DNA of 52,015 nucleotides from Candidatus Kuenenia stuttgartensis (lineage in GTDB: Bacteria; Planctomycetota; Planctomycetia; Pirellulales; UBA1268): the NCBI GenBank assembly GCA_945890755.1, contig CAMDDA010000003.1:1-52015 (forward strand). Reading direction: 5' to 3'. Below, piece by piece: positions 6,700-15,569 of this stretch. Made by a program: the position numbers and the translations under genes. The notes under the pieces were generated by a model. The model was not told the DNA's origin, searched no databases, and worked only from the letters and a program-made list of their open reading frames with translations. Position 1 is the first letter of the stretch, and each line of letters opens with the position of its first letter.

Positions 6700-8980
6700 T
6701 GAATGCTCCCAGCAGATTCGCGTGGTCGTCGGTCCAGGGTTTCGCATCGGCGGAAATGGCGATCGGCTTCCAGGCCGGCTTCGCGGACCGTAATGCCACG
6801 ATGTCGTCGGCGGCTCCCACGACGGCCCAGGTGGAGGGGCGTTTGCCGAAGCCGGCCTCGAGCGGCGACACGTCGAGATCGTGGCGGACCGCCGCCACGA
6901 GCCCGAGATCGCGGGCGATCGTGGCGATCGGTGGGGCGAGGTTGAAGTGCCTGTTGGAGATGTGAAATGCGATCAGGCCGCCCGGGCGGAGCCGAGAGGC
7001 ATACATGGCGACGGCCTCCTTCGTGACCAGATGCAGTGGAATGCTGTCGGAAGAGAAGGCGTCGATCACGATCAGGTCGGAGGATGCCGGCGGCTGCTCG
7101 GCCAGCCGGAGCCGACCGTCGCCAAGGAATCCCGCCAGCTTGATCGCCGGGTCGGTGGCGACGTCGCCGAGATAGGTGAAAAACCGGTTGTCGGAGGCGA
7201 TCCGCACCACGAGCGGGTCGATCTCGAAGAAGGTGATCGCCATGGCTGGCTTCGCGTAGGCTGCGATCGTGCCGGCGCCGAGGCCGATCACCGCCACTGA
7301 GCGAAGCTGCTGCCTCTCCTCCAGGAAGACGACGAGATCGCCGAGGGGTCCGCTGCGGGTGTAGTAGGCCGTGGGCTGCACGGACAGCGCCGCGAGCGCC
7401 TCGTCGTCGCCGATGCGACGGGCCTGTTCGCCGTGGAGCGTCGAGCCGTGATGCAGCGACGTCCAGGTTCCAGCCGGCGTGAGCACGACGCGATGCACAC
7501 CGAAAAAACTCCGGCCCTGAAAAATTATGCTGCCCCCGGCGCCCGTCAGCGGCAGGACGGCCAATGCGGCCGACAGCGCGGCTGCCGCCGCCGCCGGCCG
7601 CCGCACGGCGGTAAGCCAGCCACAGACCGCAAGCACGGGCAGCGCCCGCACGAGCGGCTTGAAAACGCCTGACGCCGGCCCAACCGCCTCCACGCTCAGC
7701 ACCCCGAGGGCGAGCAGGCGGTCGGCCGCGAGAATCAGCACCGCACCGGCAGCCGCGGCTGCAGCGACCCAGGCTGCAGCGCGCCGCAGCCAGGATTCGG
7801 GATCCGCCGTGACATGTGCCACGACACCTGCCACCTGCGGCCGCAGCCAGCACAGGGCGGCGACTGCAAGCGGATACTCGACGACGCTTGAAAAGATCGT
7901 CGGTGCGACGAGGGCATTAAAGGCCCCCCCCACGACGCCGCCGATCGACATCAAGAGGTAAAATCGCGTGAGCTGGGCCGGGGGCGGCCGTAGTTCATGG
8001 AGCCGGCGGTGGCACATCATGCCTCCGATGAAGAGCACGGCGAGGTGGGCAACGAGCACGAGCGGCAGCGGCCGAGTGATCGAGGCCAGCAGGAAAAACA
8101 GGGCCGGGGCGATCACGGCAGGGAGCGCCACTCCCCACGCGGCTGAGGTGAGCCGCGGCCAGGCCGAAAAGGCAAGCATGAACGTGGCCAGATAGACCGC
8201 CAGCGGCACGACCCACAACAGGGGAATCGCGGCGACGTCGCTCGTGAGATGCTGCGTGACGCCGAGCACGAGGCTCGAGGGCACCGCAGCAAGGGCGACG
8301 ACAAGCAGGCTCTGGCGGCGGGAGAGGCCGGATCCCCCCGGCGCGGACGCGCGGCTCTGGTCGTCGTCGTGTGGCATGTGGGGGGGAGCGAGCGTCGTCC
8401 GTCGCATCGCCAGCAGGCCACAGCCGACCACCGCCATCGCTGTCAGCACGTAGCCCGACGTGAAGACGATGCTCTGGCTCTTGCGCGACAGGAACGGCTC
8501 GAGGACTAACGGATAGGCAAGCAGCCCGGCCATGCTGCCTGCGTTGCTGGCGGCGTAGAGAAAATACGGGTCACCGGCATCGCGGTCACGCGTGTGCGAA
8601 AACCACCGCTGCAGCAGAGGCGCCGTGGCACAGATCGCGAAAAACGGCGGCCCGACGGAGACCGCGAGCGTCTGGAGGAGCCAGAGCGTCGGTGATCCTG
8701 TCGCCGCCGCGGGCTGCGTGGAGAGTGGCAGGCACACGGCGGCGGTAGCGAGCACGCCGGCATGAATCGCCAGCTGCACGGCCAGCGAACAGCGCCGCGT
8801 GAGGAGATCGGCGTAGAGATAGCCGAGGAGCAGCGTGGCCTGAAAAAACACCATGCAGGTGTTCCAGACGCCGGCGCTCCCCCCGAGCACGGGAAGCAGA
8901 AATCGCCCGACGAGCGGCTGCACGAGAAAGAGCAGCGTCGCGGAGCTGAAAATCGCAAGCGTGAAGGTCGCCCGGGGCAT
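6689..8980 (-). CDS. membrane protein fused to a spermidine synthase-like (SAM-fold) domain
   Basis: About 763 residues from the ATG at 8980 (MPRATFTLAIFSSATLL); an ATG 11 codons upstream adds only basic residues. The first two thirds are a polytopic membrane domain opening with LVQPLVGRFLLPVLGG and SAGVWNTCMVFFQ, a pattern shared by fused MFS/spermidine-synthase proteins. The last 230 residues form a soluble methyltransferase-like domain: VAVIGLGAGTIAAYA (the nucleotide loop), FFEIDPLVVRIA, and LIVIDAFSSDSIPLHLVT, as in SpeE-like aminopropyltransferases. True polyamine synthesis has not been shown for most fused members and I do not infer it here. It heads the minus-strand chain that continues into the GT-C-like gene. 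Confidence 0.82.
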   Translation of the reverse strand: MPRATFTLAIFSSATLLFLVQPLVGRFLLPVLGGSAGVWNTCMVFFQATLLLGYLYADLLTRRCSLAVQLAIHAGVLATAAVCLPLSTQPAAATGSPTLWLLQTLAVSVGPPFFAICATAPLLQRWFSHTRDRDAGDPYFLYAASNAGSMAGLLAYPLVLEPFLSRKSQSIVFTSGYVLTAMAVVGCGLLAMRRTTLAPPHMPHDDDQSRASAPGGSGLSRRQSLLVVALAAVPSSLVLGVTQHLTSDVAAIPLLWVVPLAVYLATFMLAFSAWPRLTSAAWGVALPAVIAPALFFLLASITRPLPLVLVAHLAVLFIGGMMCHRRLHELRPPPAQLTRFYLLMSIGGVVGGAFNALVAPTIFSSVVEYPLAVAALCWLRPQVAGVVAHVTADPESWLRRAAAWVAAAAAAGAVLILAADRLLALGVLSVEAVGPASGVFKPLVRALPVLAVCGWLTAVRRPAAAAAALSAALAVLPLTGAGGSIIFQGRSFFGVHRVVLTPAGTWTSLHHGSTLHGEQARRIGDDEALAALSVQPTAYYTRSGPLGDLVVFLEERQQLRSVAVIGLGAGTIAAYAKPAMAITFFEIDPLVVRIASDNRFFTYLGDVATDPAIKLAGFLGDGRLRLAEQPPASSDLIVIDAFSSDSIPLHLVTKEAVAMYASRLRPGGLIAFHISNRHFNLAPPIATIARDLGLVAAVRHDLDVSPLEAGFGKRPSTWAVVGAADDIVALRSAKPAWKPIAISADAKPWTDDHANLLGAFNGW

Positions 8981-9101
8981 GGCAGGTACTCGGCGGAGGC
9001 GTCGATGGCCCATCCATGACCCGACAGGGTCGCGGAATTCCAGGTATTTTCCGCGGTTCTAGCCGAAATACATCCTTCATCAAAATCTCACGTCCCGCTG
9101 A

Positions 9102-9129
9102 TTGCATCGCAACATTCGGCGCGTACGAT
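9102..9129 (+). promoter_or_regulatory. weak candidate promoter for the prepilin-like gene
   Basis: TTGCAT (9102-9107) and TACGAT (9124-9129) are 16 bases apart, about 70 bases upstream of the start at 9200. Each matches the sigma70 consensus only partly. The surrounding 9014-9199 gap separates two divergent genes and must contain a promoter for each; no second candidate stands out. Confidence 0.22.
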
Positions 9130-9199
9130 CCGACCACGCAAGCGGATCGGCGGAATGTCCGGCGGGCGCCTTGCGAACAACGTGAAAAGGAAGTCTGCA

Positions 9200-10450
9200 A
9201 TGACTCACACGAGTTTTCTGAATGCTCGCAAGGGCTTCACGCTCGTCGAGCTGCTGGTGACGATCGCGATCATCGGCATCCTGCTCGGCCTGCTGCTGCC
9301 CAATCTGGCTGCGGTGCAGTCGACGGCCAAGGCTGGTGCCCAGGCCGCCACCCTGCAGTCGTTCGGTAAGGCGTTTATCGATTTTGCGACGCTTGATGGT
9401 GAAGCCCGGCTGACGACCTCCCAGTATGACCACTACCGTGACGGCGACGCCACGAAGGTGGGCTGGGTGGCCGACATCGTCAACAACAAGTTCGGCAACC
9501 CGTCGAAGAGCCTCGACCCAGTCTCGCGGTTGAAGGTCAACGAGAAGTTCTGTGACATGGCCGGCTCGGTCGAGTCGGGCACGCTCAACAACTTCCGCTG
9601 GCTCTCGAACACCGTGAACCGGCCGAGCGACAACGTGGCTGTCGCCGACAAGACGAGCATCCGGGGCACGGGCTACTTCGGCTCGAGCCAGACGGTGTGG
9701 GATGATGGTTACAACACCAACTTCGCCACCACCTGGCACTTCGGCCGCGGCGACAACGTGATCTCCGCCTCGACCGGCGCTGGTCGCTACACCACCAACG
9801 CCGACAGCCGCGACGGCAGCAAGAGCCCGCTCGACGGCGAAGGTCCGCTCTCGGCTGGCGTGCTTGCGGATGCGACGTTCGTGACGACGGCCGACAAGAT
9901 CGCGCTGATGGGTTCGGCTCGTGCCGGTGACGGTGCAGACTCGACGATCAATGCGTCGGGCACCAATGCCGCCGAGACGATCAACCGCTTCATCGACCCG
10001 ACCGGTCGGAAGCGGATCGTGAAGGTCGGCGACTTCTCGGTCGAGTCGTTCACCGACGGCCCGTCGGCAACGCGTGTCGTGGCGGAGGCTGACGCTGGTG
10101 TCTACGGCACGGCTGCTTCCGAGCAGGTGCACGAGATCAGCGATATCCAGCCGAATTGCAAGGCGAAGAAGATCCGGAATGCCAACGGCACTCTCTTCGG
10201 TGGCGGCTATGCCAATATTGTCTTTGCCGACGGCTCAGCCCGCCGCGTGAACGACACCAACGGCTACGGCGGTGCCAACAAGGGTGACGGTTGGCTCGGA
10301 CCGTTCCCGACCGATCCGAACGGCACGACCGAGACCAGCCGCAGTACCTACCGTTTCGACAACGGTGCCTACGACGAGGTCCGCGACGAGATGTTCCTTG
10401 GTCGCATGCGTAGCCAGCTGCAGCCGGGCGGTGGCTCGGGTGAGGCTTGA
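9200..10450 (+). CDS. type II secretion/type IV prepilin-like protein (planctomycete H-X9-DG type)
   Basis: 416 residues from the ATG at 9200, preceded at a spacing of six by AAGGAAG. Residues 1-12 are the leader, then GFTLVELLVTIAIIG with the prepilin-peptidase site after the glycine and the conserved glutamate at +5, then a hydrophobic helix. The C-terminal part has NIVFADGSARRVND, the DG motif typical of planctomycete prepilin-like proteins. After processing by PilD-like peptidase the protein should be exported and anchored or assembled at the cell surface. Codons are more biased towards GGT/GCT/AAC than in the neighbours, which fits strong expression, as does the terminator directly behind it. 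It differs in the central domain from the two DUF1559 proteins at 32886 and 46008. Confidence 0.88.
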   Translation: MTHTSFLNARKGFTLVELLVTIAIIGILLGLLLPNLAAVQSTAKAGAQAATLQSFGKAFIDFATLDGEARLTTSQYDHYRDGDATKVGWVADIVNNKFGNPSKSLDPVSRLKVNEKFCDMAGSVESGTLNNFRWLSNTVNRPSDNVAVADKTSIRGTGYFGSSQTVWDDGYNTNFATTWHFGRGDNVISASTGAGRYTTNADSRDGSKSPLDGEGPLSAGVLADATFVTTADKIALMGSARAGDGADSTINASGTNAAETINRFIDPTGRKRIVKVGDFSVESFTDGPSATRVVAEADAGVYGTAASEQVHEISDIQPNCKAKKIRNANGTLFGGGYANIVFADGSARRVNDTNGYGGANKGDGWLGPFPTDPNGTTETSRSTYRFDNGAYDEVRDEMFLGRMRSQLQPGGGSGEA

Positions 10451-10492
10451 TCTGGTGAGTCTGCCAACGGCAGTCGCCTAGTCTGAAAAGAG

Positions 10493-10528
10493 CCGGGGCC
10501 GCCTGCGGGCGGCCCCGGTTTCTTTTTT
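10493..10528 (+). terminator. strong intrinsic terminator after the prepilin-like gene
   Basis: CCGGGGCCGCC (10493-10503) pairs perfectly with GGCGGCCCCGG (10508-10518): 11 base pairs, loop TGCG, followed by a T-rich tail TTTCTTTTTT (10519-10528). It lies 43 bases beyond the stop at 10450 and is the clearest rho-independent terminator in the window. Confidence 0.92.
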
Positions 10529-10612
10529 GGTTGTGTTTTTGATGAGCGGGGCTGGTAGAGGCGATGTTCCTGCGGCATCATGCGAAAGGTTTCACCAATC
10601 CAGGAAACATCC

Positions 10613-12001
10613 ATGACCTCCTCGGCCCCCGATACCGGCACGCGCAAGACCAACTGGCTGGCCCTCGCGGTTGTCGCGGCGGTCGCCCTTGTCGGCGGCC
10701 TTGTAATCCGCGCAAACCGGACGCCGACCGCTCGGCAACCGTCGCGGCAGGATTGGATCGATCTGCATGCGGAGGCGGTGGCGCTCAGGGAGCGCGGAGC
10801 TTACGCGGGAGCCAAGCGGGCTGCTATGGCGGCGCTTGAGCTCGCGCCGAAAGTATATGGTCCGCGGCATTTTGCGGTCGGCGAGTCGCTCAACATCATG
10901 GGGCTCATCCTCACTGACGAGGCCAACTACGACGAGGCGCTGGCTGCCTACGAGCAGGCGGCCGTTCTGATGCGGGATGTGTTTGGCCCGCAGAGCAAGG
11001 AGACAGCGCAGATCGCCGGCAATCTCGGGCAGACACTCACCAGGCTCGGCCGCTTCGACGAGGCCCGACCGCTCTATGAGAAGGCGCTCGAGATCACCGA
11101 AGGTCTGGCGGGCCCGGATGACCCGGCCACGCTGATGGCCGTCAACAATCTGGGGGTGATGTTCGATGCTGCCGGTGACCACGCCGCCGCGATGCCGCTG
11201 CACGAGCGTGTGTTCAAGGCACGGCGGGCCCAGTTTGGCCCGGCCGATCCGCGGACGGCGGAGGCCATGGGCAATCTCGCCATCTCGCTTACCCAGATGG
11301 CCGATGCTGAGAAGCTTGCGGTCGGCGCAAAATCCGATGCCAAGAAGCGAGACGAGGACCTTGCGCGGGCGGCCGGGCTCTACGAACAGGTGCTCGCCGT
11401 GCAAGGCCGGCTCATGCTCCCCGATTCGCTCCCGATCGCCAACTCGCTCAGCGGTGCGGCAAACGTCGCCAGGCTCCAGGGCCGGCTCTCCGACGCCGCT
11501 CGCATGGCACTCGAGGGGCTCACGGTGCGGCAGGCAAAGCTCGGCATGGGACATCCCACCACGGCCACCTCGTTTGACGGCCTCGCCAAGGTGCGGGCCG
11601 CCCAAGGGCAAGACGACGAGGCCGAGGAACTCTTCAATGCCGCCCTCGACGTGCGGCTCAAACGGCTCGGGCCTGCCCATCCCAAGACGCTCGAGTCGCT
11701 GCGGTCGCTCGCCGACTTCCACCTAGCCCGCAAAAACCACAAGGCTGCCGAGAAGCCGCTGCGGGCCATCGTGGAGGTGCGGGAGAAGACTGACGGTGCC
11801 GAGGCCGTGGCACTGATCGCGCCGCTGGAATCGCTCGCCGTCGTGCTCAAGGCCACCGATCGCGGGAAGGAGGCCGACGAGATCACCGCCCGCGTCAGGA
11901 ACATCCGGGAAGCGGAAAAGAAAGCAGCCGAGGAGGCGGCGAAGACCGCGACGCCCGACGCGAAGGCCCCGGTAGAGGCAGCGGCTGCTCCTGCGAAGTA
12001 G
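10613..12001 (+). CDS. membrane-anchored TPR protein (kinesin-light-chain-type repeats)
   Basis: 462 residues from the ATG at 10613 (AGGAAA five bases upstream); an earlier ATG at 10580 is less likely. One membrane helix near residues 14-33 (WLALAVVAAVALVGGLVI) anchors it with the bulk outside the cytoplasm. Residues 50-430 hold about eight TPRs of the 42-residue TPR_10/12 type, with units such as GNLGQTLTRLGRFDEARPLYEKAL and a regularly spaced FGP/LGP-x-H/D-P linker. The tail is Ala/Glu/Lys-rich. TPR arrays mediate protein contacts; no partner is evident. It follows the prepilin-like gene, separated by a terminator, an arrangement repeated at 32886-38845. Confidence 0.82.
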   Translation: MTSSAPDTGTRKTNWLALAVVAAVALVGGLVIRANRTPTARQPSRQDWIDLHAEAVALRERGAYAGAKRAAMAALELAPKVYGPRHFAVGESLNIMGLILTDEANYDEALAAYEQAAVLMRDVFGPQSKETAQIAGNLGQTLTRLGRFDEARPLYEKALEITEGLAGPDDPATLMAVNNLGVMFDAAGDHAAAMPLHERVFKARRAQFGPADPRTAEAMGNLAISLTQMADAEKLAVGAKSDAKKRDEDLARAAGLYEQVLAVQGRLMLPDSLPIANSLSGAANVARLQGRLSDAARMALEGLTVRQAKLGMGHPTTATSFDGLAKVRAAQGQDDEAEELFNAALDVRLKRLGPAHPKTLESLRSLADFHLARKNHKAAEKPLRAIVEVREKTDGAEAVALIAPLESLAVVLKATDRGKEADEITARVRNIREAEKKAAEEAAKTATPDAKAPVEAAAAPAK

Positions 12002-12060
12002 AATCCTCGTGGGGCCGTTTGTCCCGAGAACTTGTCCCGCGAACCTCTCGAATAACCGCC

Positions 12061-14130
12061 ATGGCCACCGTTACCTCCCCTGCGTACACGCCGTCCGGAC
12101 TCGACCGCGCTGGTGCTGACGCCCCGGGCGACTCCGAGGCGACCGTTGCGACCACCCCCCGAGGCAACACGCTCTTCAAGTGGCAGATCGGCGCCACGCT
12201 CGTCGGCGGCACGCTCCTGCTCTGCTCGGTGATCGCGCAATTGCTCTGGTCGAAGGAGCTCTATCCTGCGATCCCCGCGGCGCTAGCCATGCTCATGCTC
12301 GGAGCGCCGCTCGTCTACGCAGCCATTCAAGACCTGCTCAAGGGGGAGGCGGGCATGAACGCGCTCGTCGCCCTCGCCGTGATCGGCGCGGCCGCCACCG
12401 GCAAATCCCAGGAGAGCGCGGCGATCGCGTTCTTCATGATCGTGTCGGGGCTCATCGAGAAGCGGACGGCGATCGGAGCCGAGGCGAGCATCGAGTCGCT
12501 GATCAAGCTCTCGCCCACCAAGGCCGCCCGGCTCCGGGAGGGGGGGGGCGAAGAGATGGTGGAGGCGAAGGTGCTCAGGCCCGGCGATCTCGTGCGCGTG
12601 CGCCCCGGTGACAACATCCCCGCCGACGGTCGCGTGGTCACCGGCACGAGCACGATCAACCAGGCGAGCATCACCGGCGAATCGCTGCCGGTCGATAAGA
12701 TCGGCGGCGACGAGGTGTTTGGCGGCACGATCAATCTCACGGGCGTGATCGACGTGGAGGTGACGAAGGCCGGGGCCGACACGCTCCTGGGCCGCGTCAA
12801 GGATCTGATTCTGCAGGCTGAGAAGACCAAGACGCCGATCATGCGGCTCGTGGACCAATACGCCGCCTGGTACACGCCGACCGTGCTCATGCTCGTGGGC
12901 GTGGTGCTCTTCTTCGCCCTGCGGAGCGACCCCGACACGGCCTTTGACCGGGCGATCGCGATGCTCGTGATCGCCTGTCCGAGCGCGCTGATTCTCGCCA
13001 CGCCCACGGCGATGGTGGCCGGGCTCTCGGCCGCCGCCCGGCTGGGCGTGCTGATCAAGAGCGTGGTCACGCTCGAGGCCGCGCGGAACCTCACGGCGAT
13101 CGTGTTTGACAAGACGGGCACGCTGACGACGGGCATTTTGCAGGTGACGCGGCTCTCGCCCCAGGAGGGCGTGGAGCCCGGGGACCTCCTCAGGCTGGCA
13201 GCCTGTGCCGAGCAGGACAGCCGACATCCCGTTGCCCGGGCCGTGACCGAAATGGCCCGCAAGGCGAAGCTCAAGCTCGCGCGGCCGACCGAGTTCGAGG
13301 AGGTCGCGGGCAAGGGTGTGCGGGCGGAGATTGACGGACGCAAGGTGCTCGTGGGCCGCGGCACGTGGCTCTCGGACAAGGGCAATGGGCTCTCGGGCGC
13401 GGGCGTGGCCGCGATCAACGAGATTCAGGCGTCGAGCGAGGCCGACGGCCTGAGCGTGCTGTATGTCGTGCGCGACGGCGAACTGGCAGGCTGGATCGGC
13501 CTCGAAGACAACGCCCGCCCGGAGGCGGCCGAGGCAGTGGACCGGCTCCGCGATCTCGGCCTCAAGCGGCTCGTGATCCTGACGGGCGATCGCCGAAGCG
13601 TGGCGAAGCGGGTGGCCGAACAGATGCACTTCAGCGAGTACAAGGCGGAAGTGCTGCCGCACGAGAAGCTCGAGATGGTGGACGAGCTCAAGGCCAAGGG
13701 GCACCGCGTGGCGGTGATCGGCGACGGCGTAAACGACGCCCCGGCCCTCGCCGCCGGCGACATCTCGATCGCGATGGGCGCCGCCGGCAGCGACGTGGCC
13801 ATCCACTCGGCCTCGATCGCACTCATGAACTCGAACCTCAACCGCGTGCCCTTCTTGGTGGAACTCTCGCGGCGGACGATCTCGGTGATCCGGCAGAACA
13901 TGATCATCGGCGGGCTCTTCATCCTGGTCTTCATGTCGCTTGCCGGGGCGGGCTATGTGACGCCCGTGTGGGCGGCGTTTCTGCACATCGTGAGCGGCCT
14001 GATCGTGATCTTCAATTCCGCGCGGCTGGTGCGCAGCGGCGAGGAGATCGAGCAGGCCGAGGCGGATCGGCTCGCGGAGATCGCCCGGCGGAAGGCGCGG
14101 ACCGCCCGCATCGCCGCGGCGGCGACGTGA
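12061..14130 (+). CDS. P1B-type heavy-metal P-type ATPase with CPS transmembrane motif
   Basis: 689 residues from the ATG at 12061; a TTG at 12019 in frame is less likely. All P-type ATPase signatures are present: TGES at 205-208, phosphorylation site DKTGTLT (Asp350), the P1B-specific SRHPVARAV in the nucleotide domain, and GDGVNDAPAL (554-563). The transmembrane metal motif is CPS (Cys306-Pro-Ser308) instead of CPC, and the last helices carry FLHIVSGLIVIFNSARL. No N-terminal HMA domain or CxxC is seen; the first 40 residues are low-complexity. It exports or imports a transition metal across the inner membrane, but the motif set does not match the Cu, Zn/Cd or Co classes I know, so the metal is open. 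The stop overlaps the next start (GTGA). Confidence 0.9.
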   Translation: MATVTSPAYTPSGLDRAGADAPGDSEATVATTPRGNTLFKWQIGATLVGGTLLLCSVIAQLLWSKELYPAIPAALAMLMLGAPLVYAAIQDLLKGEAGMNALVALAVIGAAATGKSQESAAIAFFMIVSGLIEKRTAIGAEASIESLIKLSPTKAARLREGGGEEMVEAKVLRPGDLVRVRPGDNIPADGRVVTGTSTINQASITGESLPVDKIGGDEVFGGTINLTGVIDVEVTKAGADTLLGRVKDLILQAEKTKTPIMRLVDQYAAWYTPTVLMLVGVVLFFALRSDPDTAFDRAIAMLVIACPSALILATPTAMVAGLSAAARLGVLIKSVVTLEAARNLTAIVFDKTGTLTTGILQVTRLSPQEGVEPGDLLRLAACAEQDSRHPVARAVTEMARKAKLKLARPTEFEEVAGKGVRAEIDGRKVLVGRGTWLSDKGNGLSGAGVAAINEIQASSEADGLSVLYVVRDGELAGWIGLEDNARPEAAEAVDRLRDLGLKRLVILTGDRRSVAKRVAEQMHFSEYKAEVLPHEKLEMVDELKAKGHRVAVIGDGVNDAPALAAGDISIAMGAAGSDVAIHSASIALMNSNLNRVPFLVELSRRTISVIRQNMIIGGLFILVFMSLAGAGYVTPVWAAFLHIVSGLIVIFNSARLVRSGEEIEQAEADRLAEIARRKARTARIAAAAT

Positions 14131-15569
14131 GCCGAGCCGGGATGCTCGCGGCGGCTGTGATCGTGGCGGCCGCCACGCTCGTGGCCCACGCGCCAGCCTG
14201 GCGGGGAGCGTTTGTCTCGGACGACATCTCCGAGATCGCCGAGAACCCGGCGATCCGCGTGCTTTGGCCGCCGTGGGTGCCGATGTTCGAGGGCACGCCG
14301 CTGCCGCACCGGCCGCTGCCCTACTACACGTTCGCCTTGAACTACGCCGCCCACGGCCTCGACCCGTGGGGCTATCACGCTGTGAATCTCGTGATCCATC
14401 TCGCCAACGGCTGGCTCGTGTGGTGGGTGGGGCGGGAGATTCTGCGACGGCTGAGCGGCGGGGAGGCCTCCGGGGGAGTCGCGCTGGCGGCGGCGACGCT
14501 CTGGCTCGTGCATCCCTTGTGCACGCAGGCTGTGGACTACATCTACCAGCGGATCGAGTCGCTCGGGGCGCTGGCGCTCCTCGGGACAGTCGCCTGTTTT
14601 CTGCGGGGGACGATGTCTCCGCGGCCAGCCCGATGGCTCGCGGCGAGCGTGGCGGCGAGTGCGGCGGGCATGCTCTGCAAGGAGCACGTGGCGGCCGCCC
14701 CGGTCGCCGTGCTGCTCGTCGACTGGCTCGCCCTTCGCTGGCGGCCCGCTGCGGCCTGGCAATCACTCGTGGAGGCGTTGCGATCCCGGCCGATTTATTA
14801 CGCCGTGCTCTTCGCCACGCCGCTCATCGCCGTGGGCCTCGTGATCCTCCAACGCGACAGGTATACCGACTTCAGGCAGCCGCTCGCCGGCCCGCTCCTG
14901 TATGCCGCGAATCAGCCGCTCGTGATTGGGGAGTATCTCGCGCGGGCAGTGTGGCCCGCGCGGCTGTGCATCGACTGGTATCGGCTGCCCATAGAAAACC
15001 CCGCCCTGCTGGCCCCCGGTGTCGCGGCCGTGGTGCTCGTCCTGGCGGTGGCGGCCTGGGGCGTGCGGCACGCCCGGGGCGTCGCGCTGGTGATCCTGCT
15101 CTTTCTCGCGCTCCTCGGCCCGACGTCGAGTGTGCTGCCGGTCAACGACCTGATGGTTGAACACCGGATGTATCTGCCGCTTGCGGTTCTCTGCGTGGGC
15201 GTGTGTGCCGTCGGACACGGGCTGATCAGCCGGCACCTGCCGGCTGCATCGCGGCAGGCCGCCGCGATCGGCGCGACTGTGCTTGTCGCGTGTGCGCTTG
15301 CCGCCACGACCTGGAACCGCTGCCATGCCTATCAGTCGCGGCTCGTAATGTGGGCGGACGTGGTCACCAAGGCCCCCCGCAATCCTCGGGGCTGGCAGAC
15401 GCTCGCCGTGGAACTCTGGCAGGCTGGCGCGCTCGAAGAGGCGCTCGAGTCCGCGGACCGCAGCCTCGCGATCGTCCCGGACGCGGCAGTGACGCAGGCC
15501 ACACGGGCGGCCATTCTCGTAGACATCGACCGCCGGCAGCAGGAGGGATCCGTCTCGACGGGTCAGTGA
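14127..15569 (+). CDS. TMTC-like polytopic glycosyltransferase (GT-C), short C-terminus
   Basis: 480 residues. GTG at 14127 overlaps the ATPase stop; an ATG at 14142 is the alternative. First loop FVSDDISEIAENPAIRVLW with PMFEGTPLPHRPLPYY, then HPLCTQAVDYIYQRIES and SVLPVNDLMVEHRMYLPLA: the TMTC set of motifs. Only one degenerate TPR (GWQTLAVELWQAGALEEALES) follows the membrane domain, against four or more in the proteins at 1243, 22741 and 30586. Within the window it is closest to 22741-24702, sharing the PMFEGxxLPHRPxPY and YxYQRIE wording. Its coupling to a metal ATPase is odd; a metal-dependent GT-C partner is possible but not shown. Confidence 0.8.
   Translation: MSRAGMLAAAVIVAAATLVAHAPAWRGAFVSDDISEIAENPAIRVLWPPWVPMFEGTPLPHRPLPYYTFALNYAAHGLDPWGYHAVNLVIHLANGWLVWWVGREILRRLSGGEASGGVALAAATLWLVHPLCTQAVDYIYQRIESLGALALLGTVACFLRGTMSPRPARWLAASVAASAAGMLCKEHVAAAPVAVLLVDWLALRWRPAAAWQSLVEALRSRPIYYAVLFATPLIAVGLVILQRDRYTDFRQPLAGPLLYAANQPLVIGEYLARAVWPARLCIDWYRLPIENPALLAPGVAAVVLVLAVAAWGVRHARGVALVILLFLALLGPTSSVLPVNDLMVEHRMYLPLAVLCVGVCAVGHGLISRHLPAASRQAAAIGATVLVACALAATTWNRCHAYQSRLVMWADVVTKAPRNPRGWQTLAVELWQAGALEEALESADRSLAIVPDAAVTQATRAAILVDIDRRQQEGSVSTGQ

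Noticed and set aside
12283..14766. 827-codon minus-strand open frame opposite the P-type ATPase
   Set aside because: It is rich in Arg/Pro/His with no domain, and the opposite strand has all P-type ATPase motifs. GC-rich third positions keep the antisense frame open.
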